64,000 nt of DNA, from the NCBI GenBank assembly GCA_016709495.1, contig JADJMS010000045.1:66022-130021 (forward strand). Reading direction: 5' to 3'. The notes under the pieces were generated by a model that worked only from the letters and a program-made list of their open reading frames with translations, searched no databases and was not told where the DNA came from. The position numbers and the translations under genes were made by a program. The stretch is from Candidatus Dechloromonas phosphorivorans. Lineage in GTDB: Bacteria; Pseudomonadota; Gammaproteobacteria; Burkholderiales; Rhodocyclaceae. This document shows, one piece after another, positions 27,251-36,700 of this stretch (the first letter of the stretch is position 1; the number at the start of each line of letters is the position of its first letter).

Positions 27251-29144
27251 TTGAATCCTCTGGAGTCTGCCTCACCATCCGATCCCTTGCCGGCGTACTC
27301 AAGGGATGCGGTTCGGCGCATGAGCTCCGATGGCCGACGGCTTTGTCTTCCGCTGTTGATTTCGCTGTTCTTCCACGCGCTGATGTTGAGCCTGCAATTC
27401 GGCAGTCAGGAATTCGGGCTGCCGGGCTTTGCCCTTCCCTGGCAGGATCGACGGGTTGAGGTGCCTGAGCTGCGTGCGGTGCTGACACTGCCTCCGCTCA
27501 TGGAGGCGAAACCAGCCAGCAGCGCTGACCCCGTGCCGTTGCTGCCGGAACCGCTGGAGCAAAGCCTGGCCGCTGGGCCGATGATCGTGACTTTCAAAGC
27601 ACCGGCACCGCCCCCGGTACAAGCAGCCCCGGCGCAACCAAGGCCAAGGAGCACGCCCCCATTGCCCAAGGCCAAACCAAAGCCAAAGGCAGCGACTGTC
27701 GCAGCCCCGACCAAAGTGCTTACTGAGTCGCCTGCTGATCTGCCCGCCGAGGCAGCGGCTGAGTCACCGGCGGCAGCACCGGCTGATGCGGCCCCTCCGC
27801 CCAAGCCTTTTCCGGCCGTGATTGCCATGGAGCAGTCCAAAGAAGCCGAATTCGTCGTACCGCCCGCACCGTTGGAGCCAACGACTGCCGTAACACCGGC
27901 ACCAGCAGATGTTGGCAGAGCAACGAAGGCCCGTGTCGAGCAGCAGACACTTGAACGAGTCGCCGAGGAAGAAGTTGCAAGGGCGGAGTCTGTACGGCTG
28001 GAGAACGAACGACAAGCTGAAGCCCGGCAGGGAGGCAGTTCGTCAGGAAGCGTTGCGTGCTGAATCGGCACGTGCTGAAGCTGAACGCCGTGAGCAGGCA
28101 CGACAGATCACGGCCCAACAGGAAGCAACTCGTCAAGAAGCTGCGCGAGCCGAGGCGACCCGTATTGAAGCCGAGCGCCGGGAGAATGCACGACAGGCCG
28201 CGGCTCAGCAGGACACCGCACGCCAGGAAGCAACACGTGCAGAGGCTGCGCGTATTGAGGCAGAACGCCGTGAGAATGTGCGACAAGCCGCTGTCCAGCA
28301 GGAAGCAGCGCGTCAGGAAATAGCGCGGGTTGAGGCGGCACGTATCGAGGCCGAGCATCGGGAAAATGCACGACAAGCCGCCGCCCAGAAGGAAGCTCCG
28401 CCAGGAAGCCCCCCAAGCAGCAAGAGCCGAGGCTGCTCGGGCTGAGGCCGAACGTCGGGAGAATGCACGACAAGCAGCTGCCCAACAGGAAGCCGCACGC
28501 CAGGAAGCGGCAAGAGCCGAGGCGGCACGTATCGAGGCTGAACGCCGAGAGGGTGCTCGACAGGCAGCAGCCAAACAAGAGGCCGCGCGTCAGGAAGCGG
28601 CGCGGGCGGATGCAGCACGGCTTGAGTCCGAACGTCAGGAAGGTGCTCGTCAAGCTGCAGCCCAGCAGGAGGCAGCTCGCCAGGAAGCGGCGCGAATCGA
28701 AGCAGCACGGTCCGAAGCTGCGCAGCTCGACGCCAAGCGGGAGCAGGATGCGCGGCGGGATGCAGCGAGGCGGGCAATGGGTAAGCAGTTGGACGAGGAA
28801 GCCGCCCGCCGTAAAGAAGCTGAGCAGGCCCCCCCTGAACTCATCCTCACGCGGAAGCCTGGAGCAGGAAGATCACGCTCAACATGGGGTTCGATTTGGT
28901 GCGCGAGGCAGCCAAGCAGCCGCACACGGATCCCATGGTCACGGTGGCAATTCGCGGTGACGGTTCAATCGAGTCAATAACGTTTGTGCGCTCCAGCGGC
29001 GTACCCGCGATTGATGATGCGATTCGCCGCATTATCCATAGCCAGATGCCCTATCTTCCTTTCCAGCCAGCACTTTCACGCGAATACGACGTGATCGAAA
29101 TCCGCCGAACCTGGCACTTTGACACGGCGATTCGGTTGTATTGA
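27251..29144 (+). pseudogene. TonB/TolA-like periplasm-spanning protein, three frameshifts
   Basis: The assembled product has about 630 residues: one N-terminal membrane anchor (LPLLISLFFHALMLSL), a Pro/Ala-rich linker with KPKPKAA repeats, a very long charged helical region made of about seven 30-residue units, and a C-terminal TonB-C-like domain (VTVAIRGDGSIESITFVRSSG, then FQPALSREYDVIEI). This is the TonB/TolA plan, in which a long helix bridges the periplasm to reach outer-membrane partners. Shifts occur near 28030, 28395 and 28860, two of them in the repeat array where assembly is difficult. The start could be the TTG at 27251 or the ATG at 27320. No exbB/exbD or tolQ/R lies nearby. Confidence 0.72.
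28080..28740 (+). repeat. Tandem 90-bp coding repeat array
   Basis: There are about seven units of 30 codons each, of the form ARQEAARAEAARIEAERRE followed by a segment like NARQAAAQQEA. The units differ by scattered substitutions, so the array is old. The repeat codes for an uninterrupted highly charged helix. Copy number is uncertain because a frame change at about 28395 may hide a collapsed or shifted unit. Confidence 0.85.
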
Positions 29145-29205
29145 CCGGACAATAACAGCCGCTCGCGTCCCTGATCGACTCGGCCATTTACAAAAACAAA
29201 CCCAG

Positions 29206-29244
29206 GTAATAAATAGTTTTGTCTTAGACAAAACTATTTATTAC
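29206..29244. promoter_or_regulatory. 39-nt perfect palindrome upstream of the SDR gene
   Basis: Two 18-base arms (GTAATAAATAGTTTTGTC and its complement) flank TTA. It starts 62 bp after the TonB-like gene and ends 82 bp before the SDR start. There is no trailing T-run, so it may be a repressor operator (TetR/MarR-like size) instead of, or besides, a terminator for the preceding gene. Confidence 0.6.
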
Positions 29245-29326
29245 ACCTACAATCCAGACTTCTGTCCAATTCGCATGCCGTTGTCCACGACAACATCGGC
29301 GAACCCTAAAAAAGCCTGGAGTTAGC

Positions 29327-30065
29327 ATGGAAAAAACAGTCCTCATCACAGGCGCCGCCGGGCTGGGGCAGGCCACTTGCCCGCCAACTCGCGGCTAAAG
29401 GTTGCCGGCTTGTCCTGGTCAGCCGCGATATTGAGCGTCTGCAAGCCATTTATGGCGAACAACATCTGCAAATCGCCGCTGATGTCTCTACCGTTGCTGG
29501 AGCGCGCCAAGTACTGGCGACGGCTCGCGAACATGACTTGCTGCCGACGGCCCTGGCCCATTGCGTCGGCAATATTCGCCTGAGCGCCCTGCACCGCATG
29601 ACCGAGACGGATTTCACCGATTGCCTGAACGCCAATCTGGTCAGCGCATTTCATCCCCTGGCGGCCTTTGTTGGCGCTTTGCGCGAAGCCAAATTGCCGG
29701 GAGCCGCGGTGCTCGTTTCTTCGGTGGCGGCGCGCATCGGCACGCCGAATCATGAGGCAATTGCAGCATCCAAGGCCGGCGTTGAGGGATTGGTACGCGG
29801 CACGGCTGCAACTTATGCGAGTAATGGCATACGGGTCAATGCGGTGGCACCGGGCATTATGGATACCCCGGCCACTACCGGCATTTTGGCCAGCAGCATG
29901 GGGCGCGAAGCGGCCGCGCGGCAGTACCCGTTACCCGGCATCGGCTCAGCAGATGAATTGGCGGCATTGATGGTCTGGTTGCTCTCCGACCATGCCGCAC
30001 GCGTCACCGGGCAAGTCTGGGCGCTGGATGGCGGGTTTTCGACCATCCGGCCGCTGGTCAAATGA
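29327..30065 (+). pseudogene. Short-chain dehydrogenase/reductase, one frameshift
   Basis: The Rossmann start TVLITGAAGLG (cofactor-binding glycines) is followed after a one-base shift near 29378 by LARQLAAKGCRLVLVSRD, then an SDR body with VLVSSVAARIGTPNHEAIAASKAGVEG, where Ser and the K of the ASKAG motif are in place. The usual catalytic Tyr position reads HEAIAASKAG, so the Y is replaced, which weakens the case for a normal reductase. The C terminus is GQVWALDGGFSTIRPL. GGAG precedes the ATG. The stop overlaps the next gene's ATG by four bases, starting a likely five-gene operon up to 32485. Confidence 0.72.
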
Positions 30066-30290
30066 CGACCCCGCTCCCGCGCAGTGTGGCCTGGCCGGCG
30101 CTGCTGGTGGACGCGACAATGGCAAGTTTTCTACTGGTGCCGGGTTTTGTGGCGCACTATCTTCCAGGACAAGCGTTTAGCTCGCAGTCAGACTTTGCCG
30201 GACTGGTATCTGCCGCTACGCTTCCACCTGACCAGTGTGGCTTGCCTGTCCCTGAGCGTGCTTGGGTTTTTGTCGTTTGGTCGTATTTGA
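30062..30290 (+). pseudogene. Small membrane protein, probably frameshifted
   Basis: I do not recognise it. The ATG overlaps the SDR stop (ATGA). The first frame gives PALLVDATMASFLLVPGF, a hydrophobic segment. A shift in the middle leads to LPDWYLPLRFHLTSV and a second hydrophobic segment ending LGFLSFGRI. The frame without the shift runs to 30307 but becomes unconvincing. It is followed 13 bp later by another membrane gene with a good ribosome-binding site. Confidence 0.4.
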
Positions 30291-30303
30291 GCAAGGAGTC
30301 GCC

Positions 30304-30654
30304 ATGAATGCCTTCAACAGACTGCCGGGTTTTACCAGAACGCCGCCGGGCAAGGAGCGCAAGGTGATCCGTATGCTGCCCATGATTTTTTTGGTCGGCA
30401 CTCTGCTACTCGCTTTGCCATCTCTATTTGTACGGTTCTTTCCGTGGGATGGTACTGAAACAGAAATTGCCACGCGCATCTTGAGCTTTGACATCTATGT
30501 GATCAGCCTCGTCATTCTGCACTGGACGGTGGTGGTCACCGTCGGCATTGCCGCATTCATCATCATGGTTATGAAAGGCCCGGCCTATGTCGCTGATCCT
30601 TATCACCTTGATGAAACCGACACGCCCGATGCGCCTAAGAAGCGTGGCAATTAG
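30304..30654 (+). CDS. Uncharacterised membrane protein
   Basis: The 116-residue protein has AAGGAG seven bases before its ATG. It has a basic N terminus (TPPGKERKVIRM), two hydrophobic helices (about residues 25-42 and 64-92), and a polar tail AYVADPYHLDETDTPDAPKK. The family is not recognised. Its place between the SDR and the ABC1 kinase suggests a shared role, perhaps in membrane lipid or quinone metabolism, but this is inference. Confidence 0.65.
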   Translation: MNAFNRLPGFTRTPPGKERKVIRMLPMIFLVGTLLLALPSLFVRFFPWDGTETEIATRILSFDIYVISLVILHWTVVVTVGIAAFIIMVMKGPAYVADPYHLDETDTPDAPKKRGN

Positions 30655-30660
30655 CGCACC

Positions 30661-31999
30661 ATGCCGGGCAAATTGAAACCTTCGGCAGTGCCCAGCGGGC
30701 GCTGGTCGCGCATGGCCAGGCTGGGCAGTCTGGCTGGCGGGGTTGCCGGCAATATGCTGGCGGAGGGTGCGCGGCAGTTTGCGCAAGGCAAGCGCCCGAA
30801 AATCAATGAACTGCTGCTGACGCCGGCCAACGCCCGGCGCGTTACCGACCAGTTGGCGCAATTACGCGGCGCGGCGATGAAGGTCGGGCAATTGATGTCG
30901 ATGGATGCCGGCGATCTGTTGCCGCCGGAACTGGCCGAAATCCTCGCCCGCCTGCGCGCCGACGCCAGCCCGATGCCGATGAGCCAGGTGGTCAGCGTGC
31001 TCAACGCCAACTGGGGCGAAGGCTGGGACCGGCATTTTCAGCAGTTTTCATTTACGCCGGTGGCGGCTGCCTCGATTGGGCAGGTTCATCTTGGGCAGGC
31101 TAGGGACGGCCAACGACTGGCGATCAAAATCCAGTACCCCGGCGTGCGCCAGAGCATCAATAGCGATGTAGACAACGTCGCCACCCTGCTCCGCCTCTCC
31201 GGCCTGCTGCCCAAATCACTGGACATTGCGCCGCTGATGGCCGAAGCCAAACAGCAGTTGCACCATGAAGCCGATTACCTGCGCGAAGGCGCCTACATGG
31301 GCCAGTACGGCGACCTGCTGCGCCACGCCGGCGAATTCAGCCTGCCGCAAATGCACCGCGCGCTGACCACTGAAAACATCCTCGTCATGACGCGCATGGA
31401 CGGCGTGCCGGTTGAATCACTGAGCGATGCACCGCAAGCCGAGCGCGACCGTGTGATCGGTTTGCTCTTCCATTTATTGTTCCGCGAAATTTTGAATTCC
31501 GCCTGATCCAGACCGACCCCAACTTTGCCAATTACCGCTACGACAGCGATTCCCGGCAACTGATCCTGCTCGATTTCGGTGCCCCGCGCAGCTATCAAGC
31601 ACCGATGATTGAGCACTATCGCCGCTTGATGCACGGCGCCACGACCGGCAATCGTCCGGCGATGAACGACGCGGCGCAGGCGATTGGCTACTTTCAGGCC
31701 GACATCAGCGATGCGCAGCGTAATCTCGTACTCGACATTTTCGCGCTGGCTTGCGAACCCTTGCGCCACGAGGGCGAATACGATTTCGGGCGCTCGATCT
31801 CGCGGCCCGCATCCGCGATGCCAGGCATGGATCGCGACTTCTGCACACCCCGCCGGCCGACACGCTGTTTTTGCACCGCAAGCTGGGTGGGCTTTATCTG
31901 CTGGCGGCAAGATTGAAAGCGCGGGTCAATGTGCAAAAAATGGCGGCAAATTTCCTGTCGACCGTAACAAATCACAGCGCAACGGCGCACAGCCACTGA
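30661..31999 (+). pseudogene. ABC1/ADCK (UbiB-like) atypical kinase, two frameshifts
   Basis: The family hallmark KxGQ motif is present as AAMKVGQLMSMDAGDLLPPEL, followed by AAASIGQVHLG (the Ala-rich loop replacing a kinase P-loop), the lysine strand AIKIQYPGV, and after a shift near 31497 DPNFANYRYD and LLDFGAPR (DFG). A second shift near 31800 gives DLAARIRDARHGSRLLHTPPAD and the C terminus ending HSATAHSH. UbiB-type ATPases support ubiquinone synthesis. Members outside the ubi operon have unknown substrates. The DPN/DFG motifs are intact, so the corrected protein would be active. Transcription is shared with the genes on both sides. Confidence 0.78.
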
Positions 32000-32016
32000 A
32001 ACCAACGGAGAGCCAC

Positions 32017-32485
32017 TTGTCCAAACTAAACGCCCTGATCAGCCTGATGCTTGCCACGTTGACCGCCACCGCCAGCGAAGACAGCATGAAGCCGCCAACC
32101 AGCCGGCAAATCAATCAGGAAGCCTTGTCCTGCACCCACCCCGGCAATTGCGTGAACTCCTTCAGCAGCTACGGCCTTGAAGCATTGGTCTTTGAGGGGC
32201 AATGGCGAACAGGCAATGGCCCTGTTGCGCGCGACGCTTACCACCTTCCCGGAAGCAACTATCGTCAACACAGCACCGCTCTATCTGGAGGTGATTTTCA
32301 CCACCCCAATCGGTTTCAAGGATCAGATCGAGTTCCGCATTGACGAGCCGTCAAAACGCATCGACTTCCGTTCGCGCTCCAAGATTGGCTTGTACGATTT
32401 CAACAAGAACCGCTCACGGATGCAGGATTTCACAGCCAGTTTCAAGACTGTTACGGTCAACGCCCTAAATTCCGGAAAAAATTAA
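32017..32485 (+). pseudogene. DUF1499 protein, one frameshift; dispersed repeat at its 3' end
   Basis: The probable TTG start at 32017 has GGAG six bases upstream. The N terminus has a short hydrophobic stretch, then CTHPGNCVNSFSSYGLE and, after a shift near 32185, NGEQAMALLRATL, ATIVNTAPLYLEVIFTTP, DQIEFRIDE and IDFRSRSKIGLYDFNKNRSR, the DUF1499 pattern (small proteins of unknown function). The last 14 codons (KTVTVNALNSGKN) are encoded by the dispersed repeat, so the native C terminus may have been replaced or extended by it. Confidence 0.68.
32446..32484 (+). repeat. Dispersed repeat copy overlapping the DUF1499 stop
   Basis: AAGACTGTTACGGTCAACGC is followed by CCTAAATTCCGGAAAAAATT. It supplies the last codons and stop of the DUF1499 frame. 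Confidence 0.7.
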
Positions 32486-32636
32486 CCACGCCCGGTCAAA
32501 GGAAAGAAATCCGTTTGTTCCAGTGGTGGCGCCCACTATCAGACCAAACTTGCGCCGCCATACGGTTGGCAATCAATGAACATTTGACCACTGGCGGAAG
32601 ATGATTTCCGCATACAGTATTGCGCCCCTCAGATAC

Positions 32637-32652
32637 CTGTATAAAAATACAG
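32637..32652. promoter_or_regulatory. LexA (SOS) box before umuDC
   Basis: CTGTATAAAAATACAG matches the LexA operator CTGT-N8-ACAG exactly and lies 18 bp before the umuD start, so LexA would block the promoter until DNA damage. Confidence 0.88.
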
Positions 32653-32670
32653 TCTTCGGAGGTATCGCAC

Positions 32671-33096
32671 ATGTTTGGCCATTTCGTCCCGTTGCCGGAT
32701 GCACCACGGCAGTATCTGCCGATTGACAGCACCAAGGTTTCAGCGGGTTTTCCATCGCCGGCCGCAGATTATGTCGACCGTAGCCTCGACATCAACGAGT
32801 ACCTCGTGCGCAACCCGGTGTCGACCTTCTTTTTCCCGGTTGAGGGTGACAGCATGGAAGGGGCCGAGATTTTTGATGGCGACATTTTGGTCGTCGACCG
32901 CAGCATCAAGGCCAGCCACGGTCATATCGTTGTGGCTTTCGTGAACGGTGAGCGACTGGTCAAGCGGCTATATCACCGCGCAGGGAAAGTTGCGCTGGTT
33001 GCGGAAAATTCAAAGTATCCACCCCTGGTCATTCACGACGGGAACGAGTTGACCGTGTGGGGGGTTGTCGTCGGTCGTTTCAAGCGGATGGTGTAG
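32671..33096 (+). CDS. umuD: UmuD-type self-cleaving SOS mutagenesis protein
   Basis: The 141-residue protein is the regulatory subunit of DNA polymerase V. It has the S24-type catalytic pair at the E. coli positions: Ser61 in EGDSMEG and Lys98 in GERLVKRL. The Ala-Gly self-cleavage bond is seen near residue 27 in STKVSAGFPSPA. GGAGG lies eight bases before the ATG. It is the first gene of a two-gene SOS operon, with umuC starting two bases after its stop. Confidence 0.93.
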   Translation: MFGHFVPLPDAPRQYLPIDSTKVSAGFPSPAADYVDRSLDINEYLVRNPVSTFFFPVEGDSMEGAEIFDGDILVVDRSIKASHGHIVVAFVNGERLVKRLYHRAGKVALVAENSKYPPLVIHDGNELTVWGVVVGRFKRMV

Positions 33097-33098
33097 GC

Positions 33099-34382
33099 GT
33101 GTCGGTCTTTGCGCTGGTCGATTGCAACAACTTTTACGCTTCATGCGAAAAGCTGTTCGCCCCACGCCTGAAAAATCGCCCGGTGGTCGTTCTCAGCAAC
33201 AACGACGGGTGTGTGGTTGCCCGGTCGGCTGAAGTCAAAGCCTTGGGCATTCCTATGGGGGTGCCGTGGTTCAAGATCAAAGACGATGCCCGACGCCACG
33301 GCATCGTCGCCATGTCATCCAACTACGCGCTTTACGCTGACATGAGCAATCGGGTGGTTGAGGTGCTGTCGGCATTTTCCCCAAATATCGAGGTCTACAG
33401 CATTGATGAATCATTCCTTGAATTATCCGGTTTCGGGAATCTGCCCGGCGGCTTGGCCGTGTATGGTGCCGAAATGCGCCAGCGCATTGCAGACTGGCTG
33501 GGGCTGGCAGTCTGTGTCGGGATCGCCCCGACGAAAACGCTGGCCAAACTGGCCAACCACTGCGCCAAGAAGAATCTGGCCGGGGCTGATGGCGTCTGTG
33601 ATTTCACCCCCCTGCACCCGGATGATCTGACGCAGCTATTCGACAGGATCGACGTCGGTGAGGTATGGGGTATCGGCCGCAAAATCAACGCCCGGCTTGC
33701 CGCCATGGGCATCAATACAGTTCGTCAGTTGCGCGACGCGGACGCTGAAACGCTGCGGTCGCGCTTCTCGGTGGTGGTCGAACGCACGGTGCGCGAACTG
33801 CGCGGCCTGTCTTGCATTGATCTGCAGGAAGTCACACCGGACAAACAGCAAATTATCAGCAGCAGGTCATTCGGGCAGTTGATTCATGACCGTGTGGACC
33901 TTGAAGAAGCGGTCGCCAGTTATATGGCTAAAGCGGCCGAAAAACTGCGGGCGCAAGACTCGCTGGCCGGCGCCGTGCAGGTTTACATCCGCACCAACAT
34001 CTTCAAGCCGGAGACACCGCAGTATCAGCGCGCTGTCACCGTGCCCCTGCCGGATGCCACTGCCGACACGCGGGTGCTGACAGCGTGGGCGCTCAGGGTG
34101 TTGCGGCGAATCTATCGAACGGGTTACGGCTACCACAAGGCCGGCGTGATGCTTGCCGACATCGCGCCAAGGCTGAGTCAGCAATATTCATTATTTAACG
34201 CAGGCGCCCCGCGTGCCGACGCCCTGATGCGCGTGGTGGACGGCATCAATCAGCGTTACGGACGCGGTTTGCCGCAGCTGGCTGCCGAGGGTATCGAGCA
34301 GGACTGGCGGATGCGGCGCGGCAACTTGTCACCGGGTTACACGACGGACTGGCGTGGTTTGCCGAAGGTTAAAGCACAGTAA
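33099..34382 (+). CDS. umuC: DNA polymerase V catalytic subunit UmuC (Y-family)
   Basis: The 427-residue translesion polymerase starts at a GTG (VFALVDCNNFYASCEKLF, with metal-binding Asp). Other conserved blocks are VVLSNNDGCVVARS, the YSIDESFLEL catalytic pair, the helix-hairpin-helix segment VWGIGRKINARL and the little-finger region IRTNIFKPE. The C terminus contains LSPGYTTDWRGLPKV, the usual UmuC end. It is intact. umuDC is often carried on mobile or accessory segments, consistent with its place beside the island. Confidence 0.93.
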   Translation: MSVFALVDCNNFYASCEKLFAPRLKNRPVVVLSNNDGCVVARSAEVKALGIPMGVPWFKIKDDARRHGIVAMSSNYALYADMSNRVVEVLSAFSPNIEVYSIDESFLELSGFGNLPGGLAVYGAEMRQRIADWLGLAVCVGIAPTKTLAKLANHCAKKNLAGADGVCDFTPLHPDDLTQLFDRIDVGEVWGIGRKINARLAAMGINTVRQLRDADAETLRSRFSVVVERTVRELRGLSCIDLQEVTPDKQQIISSRSFGQLIHDRVDLEEAVASYMAKAAEKLRAQDSLAGAVQVYIRTNIFKPETPQYQRAVTVPLPDATADTRVLTAWALRVLRRIYRTGYGYHKAGVMLADIAPRLSQQYSLFNAGAPRADALMRVVDGINQRYGRGLPQLAAEGIEQDWRMRRGNLSPGYTTDWRGLPKVKAQ

Positions 34383-34430
34383 AAGCCTGCTGCGGATATT
34401 TGGGTATGTGGCGGGCAGCCGTTTGGCAAA

Positions 34431-34470
34431 GTGTTACGGTCAACAGCAAAAAAACCGGAAAAATTTGCGT
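34431..34470 (+). repeat. Dispersed repeat copy after umuC
   Basis: GTGTTACGGTCAACAGC is followed by AAAAAAACCGGAAAAATTTGCG, 48 bp after the umuC stop and in the same orientation. Confidence 0.7.
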
Positions 34471-34578
34471 TAGCGCCAAGCGGGCAAGCTGCGCCGCCCG
34501 CATTTTTGCTATCCTGCCGCCTTCTCACTGGCCGGCGCCAACGCTTGAGCCAACTACCCAATTGATGGAGTAGCAAAG

Positions 34579-35112
34579 ATGGCATCACTGCAGGATCAGT
34601 TTTTGAAAGCCGGCCTGGTCAACAAAAAGAAGGTGAAACAGGTCACCCACGAAAGAGCAACCAGAAGGACGAGCGTCGGACAGGCACGCAAACCGTCGAC
34701 GAAGCCCGCCTCGCCGCCCTCGAAACGCAACGCAAAAATGCCGAGCGGGCGCGCGAACTGAATGCGCAGCGCGATGCCGCTGCCAAGCAGAAAGCAATCG
34801 TCGCGCAGATTGTCCAGATGGTGCAGCAGAATCGTCAGAGCAAAGGCGCTGGCGACATTGCCTACAACTTTACCCACGACAACAAGATCAAGCGGATTTA
34901 TGTTTCGGCTGCAGTCCAGACCCATTTAATCGCCGGGCGTCTGGTAATTGTTTGCCAAGGGGGATAACACCGAACTGGTGCCCAAGGTTATCGCCGACAA
35001 AATCGCCGAACGCGATGCCTCGCTGGTTGTGCGGGTAAACAAGACCAGCAATGAAATCGATGCGGATGATCCGTATGCAGCCTTCCAGATTCCAGATGAT
35101 TTGATGTGGTAG
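34579..35112 (+). pseudogene. DUF2058 (YaiL-like) protein, two frameshifts
   Basis: The start MASLQDQFLKAGLVNKKK is the family signature. After a shift near 34665 the frame continues TGTQTVDEARLAALETQ, AERARELNAQRDAAAKQ and GDIAYNFTHDNKIKRIYV. After a second shift near 34950 it reads KGDNTELVPKVIADKI and ends DPYAAFQIPDDLMW. The 178 codons are the normal length. DUF2058 proteins are annotated as polynucleotide-associated, without a defined function. ATG context GATGGAGTAGCAAAG supplies a GGAG site. Confidence 0.8.
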
Positions 35113-35152
35113 TTCAGCCCCGCAGGCACGCTCACATGCTGAGCACAGCAAA

Positions 35153-35182
35153 AAGGCCAATCGAGAGATTGGCCTTCTTGCT
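35153..35182 (+). terminator. Intrinsic terminator after DUF2058 gene
   Basis: AAGGCCAATC (35153-35162), loop GAGA, GATTGGCCTT (35167-35176), followed by a T-rich tail. Confidence 0.7.
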
Positions 35183-35191
35183 TGTCTTTGC

Positions 35192-35222
35192 TGGTGCGCC
35201 CGGAGCGACTCAAACGCCCGAC
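35192..35222 (-). repeat. tRNA 3'-end-like direct repeat, left edge of island
   Basis: This 31-base stretch matches the 3' end (T-arm, acceptor, CCA) of tRNA-Arg at 43233-43263 at 27 positions and in the same orientation. Read on the minus strand it forms a complete T-stem with a compensated C-G pair at 52-62, so it is a variant tRNA tail and not just a decayed copy. It is a candidate attachment site of the element between 35.2 and 43.2 kb. Confidence 0.5.
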
Positions 35223-35321
35223 ACCTTGGTTCGTAGTGGTTTATTCATGTTTGATGGCCTTTCGGTGAATTGACCATCGATTATAGGTTGAATAGTCTAA
35301 AATGCTTCTCGAACAGAAGTA

Positions 35322-35615
35322 TTGGAATTTGTAGTGCACAGAGTAGTAACCGACAACCGCGACCATCGCGGTCACAGAATTCTTGAAGCTGGCCCATGGC
35401 TAGTTTCGCGCGATGATGCTGAAGCATGGGCCGAAATTCTTAGAGACTTGGGTTTACAAAGCACACATCGAGCGTATGCAGGGTGGAACTACCCGGTGGC
35501 AGTGGCGATGATGACTTTGCCGCAGCGCTGGCCGGTATGGCTTGAACAAGTCATTCAGGCAATAACAACTAGACCACCCGAACGAATTACCTTGACTCAT
35601 TTAGCACAGTTGTAA
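35322..35615 (+). CDS. Hypothetical protein
   Basis: The product has about 97 residues from a TTG (35322) or 93 from a GTG (35334). The composition is protein-like, with EAGPWLVSRDDAEAWAEILRDLG and WNYPVAVAMMTLPQRWPVWL. No motif, signal peptide or membrane helix is evident and I do not recognise it. It sits just inside the left edge of the island, before the IS3 copy. Confidence 0.4.
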   Translation: MEFVVHRVVTDNRDHRGHRILEAGPWLVSRDDAEAWAEILRDLGLQSTHRAYAGWNYPVAVAMMTLPQRWPVWLEQVIQAITTRPPERITLTHLAQL

Positions 35616-35822
35616 TTCGGGAAATTACCGGAATTCGAAAGCGCTCCACGTTGGCTGAGTTTTTAGCTGATCTGCTGCGGGAGGACAGAGCTGGCCCCGT
35701 TTGTTTGGACAGATTTTCCGCTGAGATAAGTGGAGCCCTGCGGTAGTAGCGTTATCCACGGTGACGGTTGCCGAAGGTCCGTTCAGACCGTAGGCAGCCG
35801 GCGCGGTGGGTAACGCGGGTTT

Positions 35823-36700
35823 CATGCGGCGAATTGCTCCTGCGGCAAGCTGGCGAAGTAAATCATGTCCGGCGTCTTTCCGGCAAATGTTTGGTGCGGG
35901 CGCCGGCTGTTGTAGAACGTAATGAACTTCCCAGGCTCGCTTTGGCGTGGGAAACCGAATCGTAGGCTTTGAGATACACCTCGTCATACTTGATGGTCCG
36001 CCAGAGGCGTTCGACAAAGACATTGTCACGCCAGCAGCCCTCCCATCCATGCTGATACGAATCCCATGCGCCTTGAGTACGCCGGTGAATTCGATACTGG
36101 TGAATTGGCTACCCTGGTCGGTATTGAAGATTTCCGGAGAGCCGTAGCGCAGGATGGCTTCCTGCAAAGCCTCAATGCAGAAATCCGTGGTCAGCGTGTT
36201 CGACAACCGCCAAGCCAGCACCCGACGGCTGTACCAATCGACAATCGCGACCAGATACACGAAGCCCCGACGCATCGGGATATAAGTGATATCCGTCGCC
36301 CACACGTGATTTGACCGCTCGATGCTCAGGTGGTGCAGCAGGTAGGGGTAAATCGGGTGTGCCGCATGCCGACGGCTGGTGTTCGGCTTGCGGTACAGGG
36401 CTTCGATCCCCATCTGACGCATCAGACGGCGAACACGCTTGCGGCCAATGGGCCGCCCCTCGTTTCTGAGCAGGTCGCGCAGCATCCTGCTCCCGGCAAA
36501 AGGGTAATCGAGATGCAACTCATCCATTCGGCGCATCAGCGCCAAATCCTCTGGTGACGTCGGTTTTGGCGTGTAGTACGCAGTCGACCGTGCCAATTCA
36601 AAATTTCGCATTGCCGGATTACCGGCGGCAGTTTGTGGGTGCGGTCAATCATCTTCTTGCGCTCAGCAGGCCCGCCTTGGTGAGCGCCTTTTCAAAAATC
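35823..36700 (-). pseudogene. IS3-family transposase OrfB, broken frame
   Basis: The catalytic part has WATDITYIPMRRGFVYLVA (first Asp) and YGSPEIFNTDQGSQFTS (second Asp). After SMDGRAAG a one-base shift near 36040 is needed to continue with the region of the last acidic residue and the typical C-terminal FYNSRRPHQTFAG ending at 35823. The N-terminal part before ARSTAYYTPK also needs shifts near 36600. The copy as read would be inactive. Confidence 0.75.

Noticed and set aside
28080..28740. CRISPR-like array
   Set aside because: Units are contiguous 90-bp coding repeats without spacers.
31950..31980. Inverse partial match of the dispersed repeat at the end of the ABC1 kinase gene
   Set aside because: Only about eleven bases agree (CGACCGTAACA), so chance is likely.
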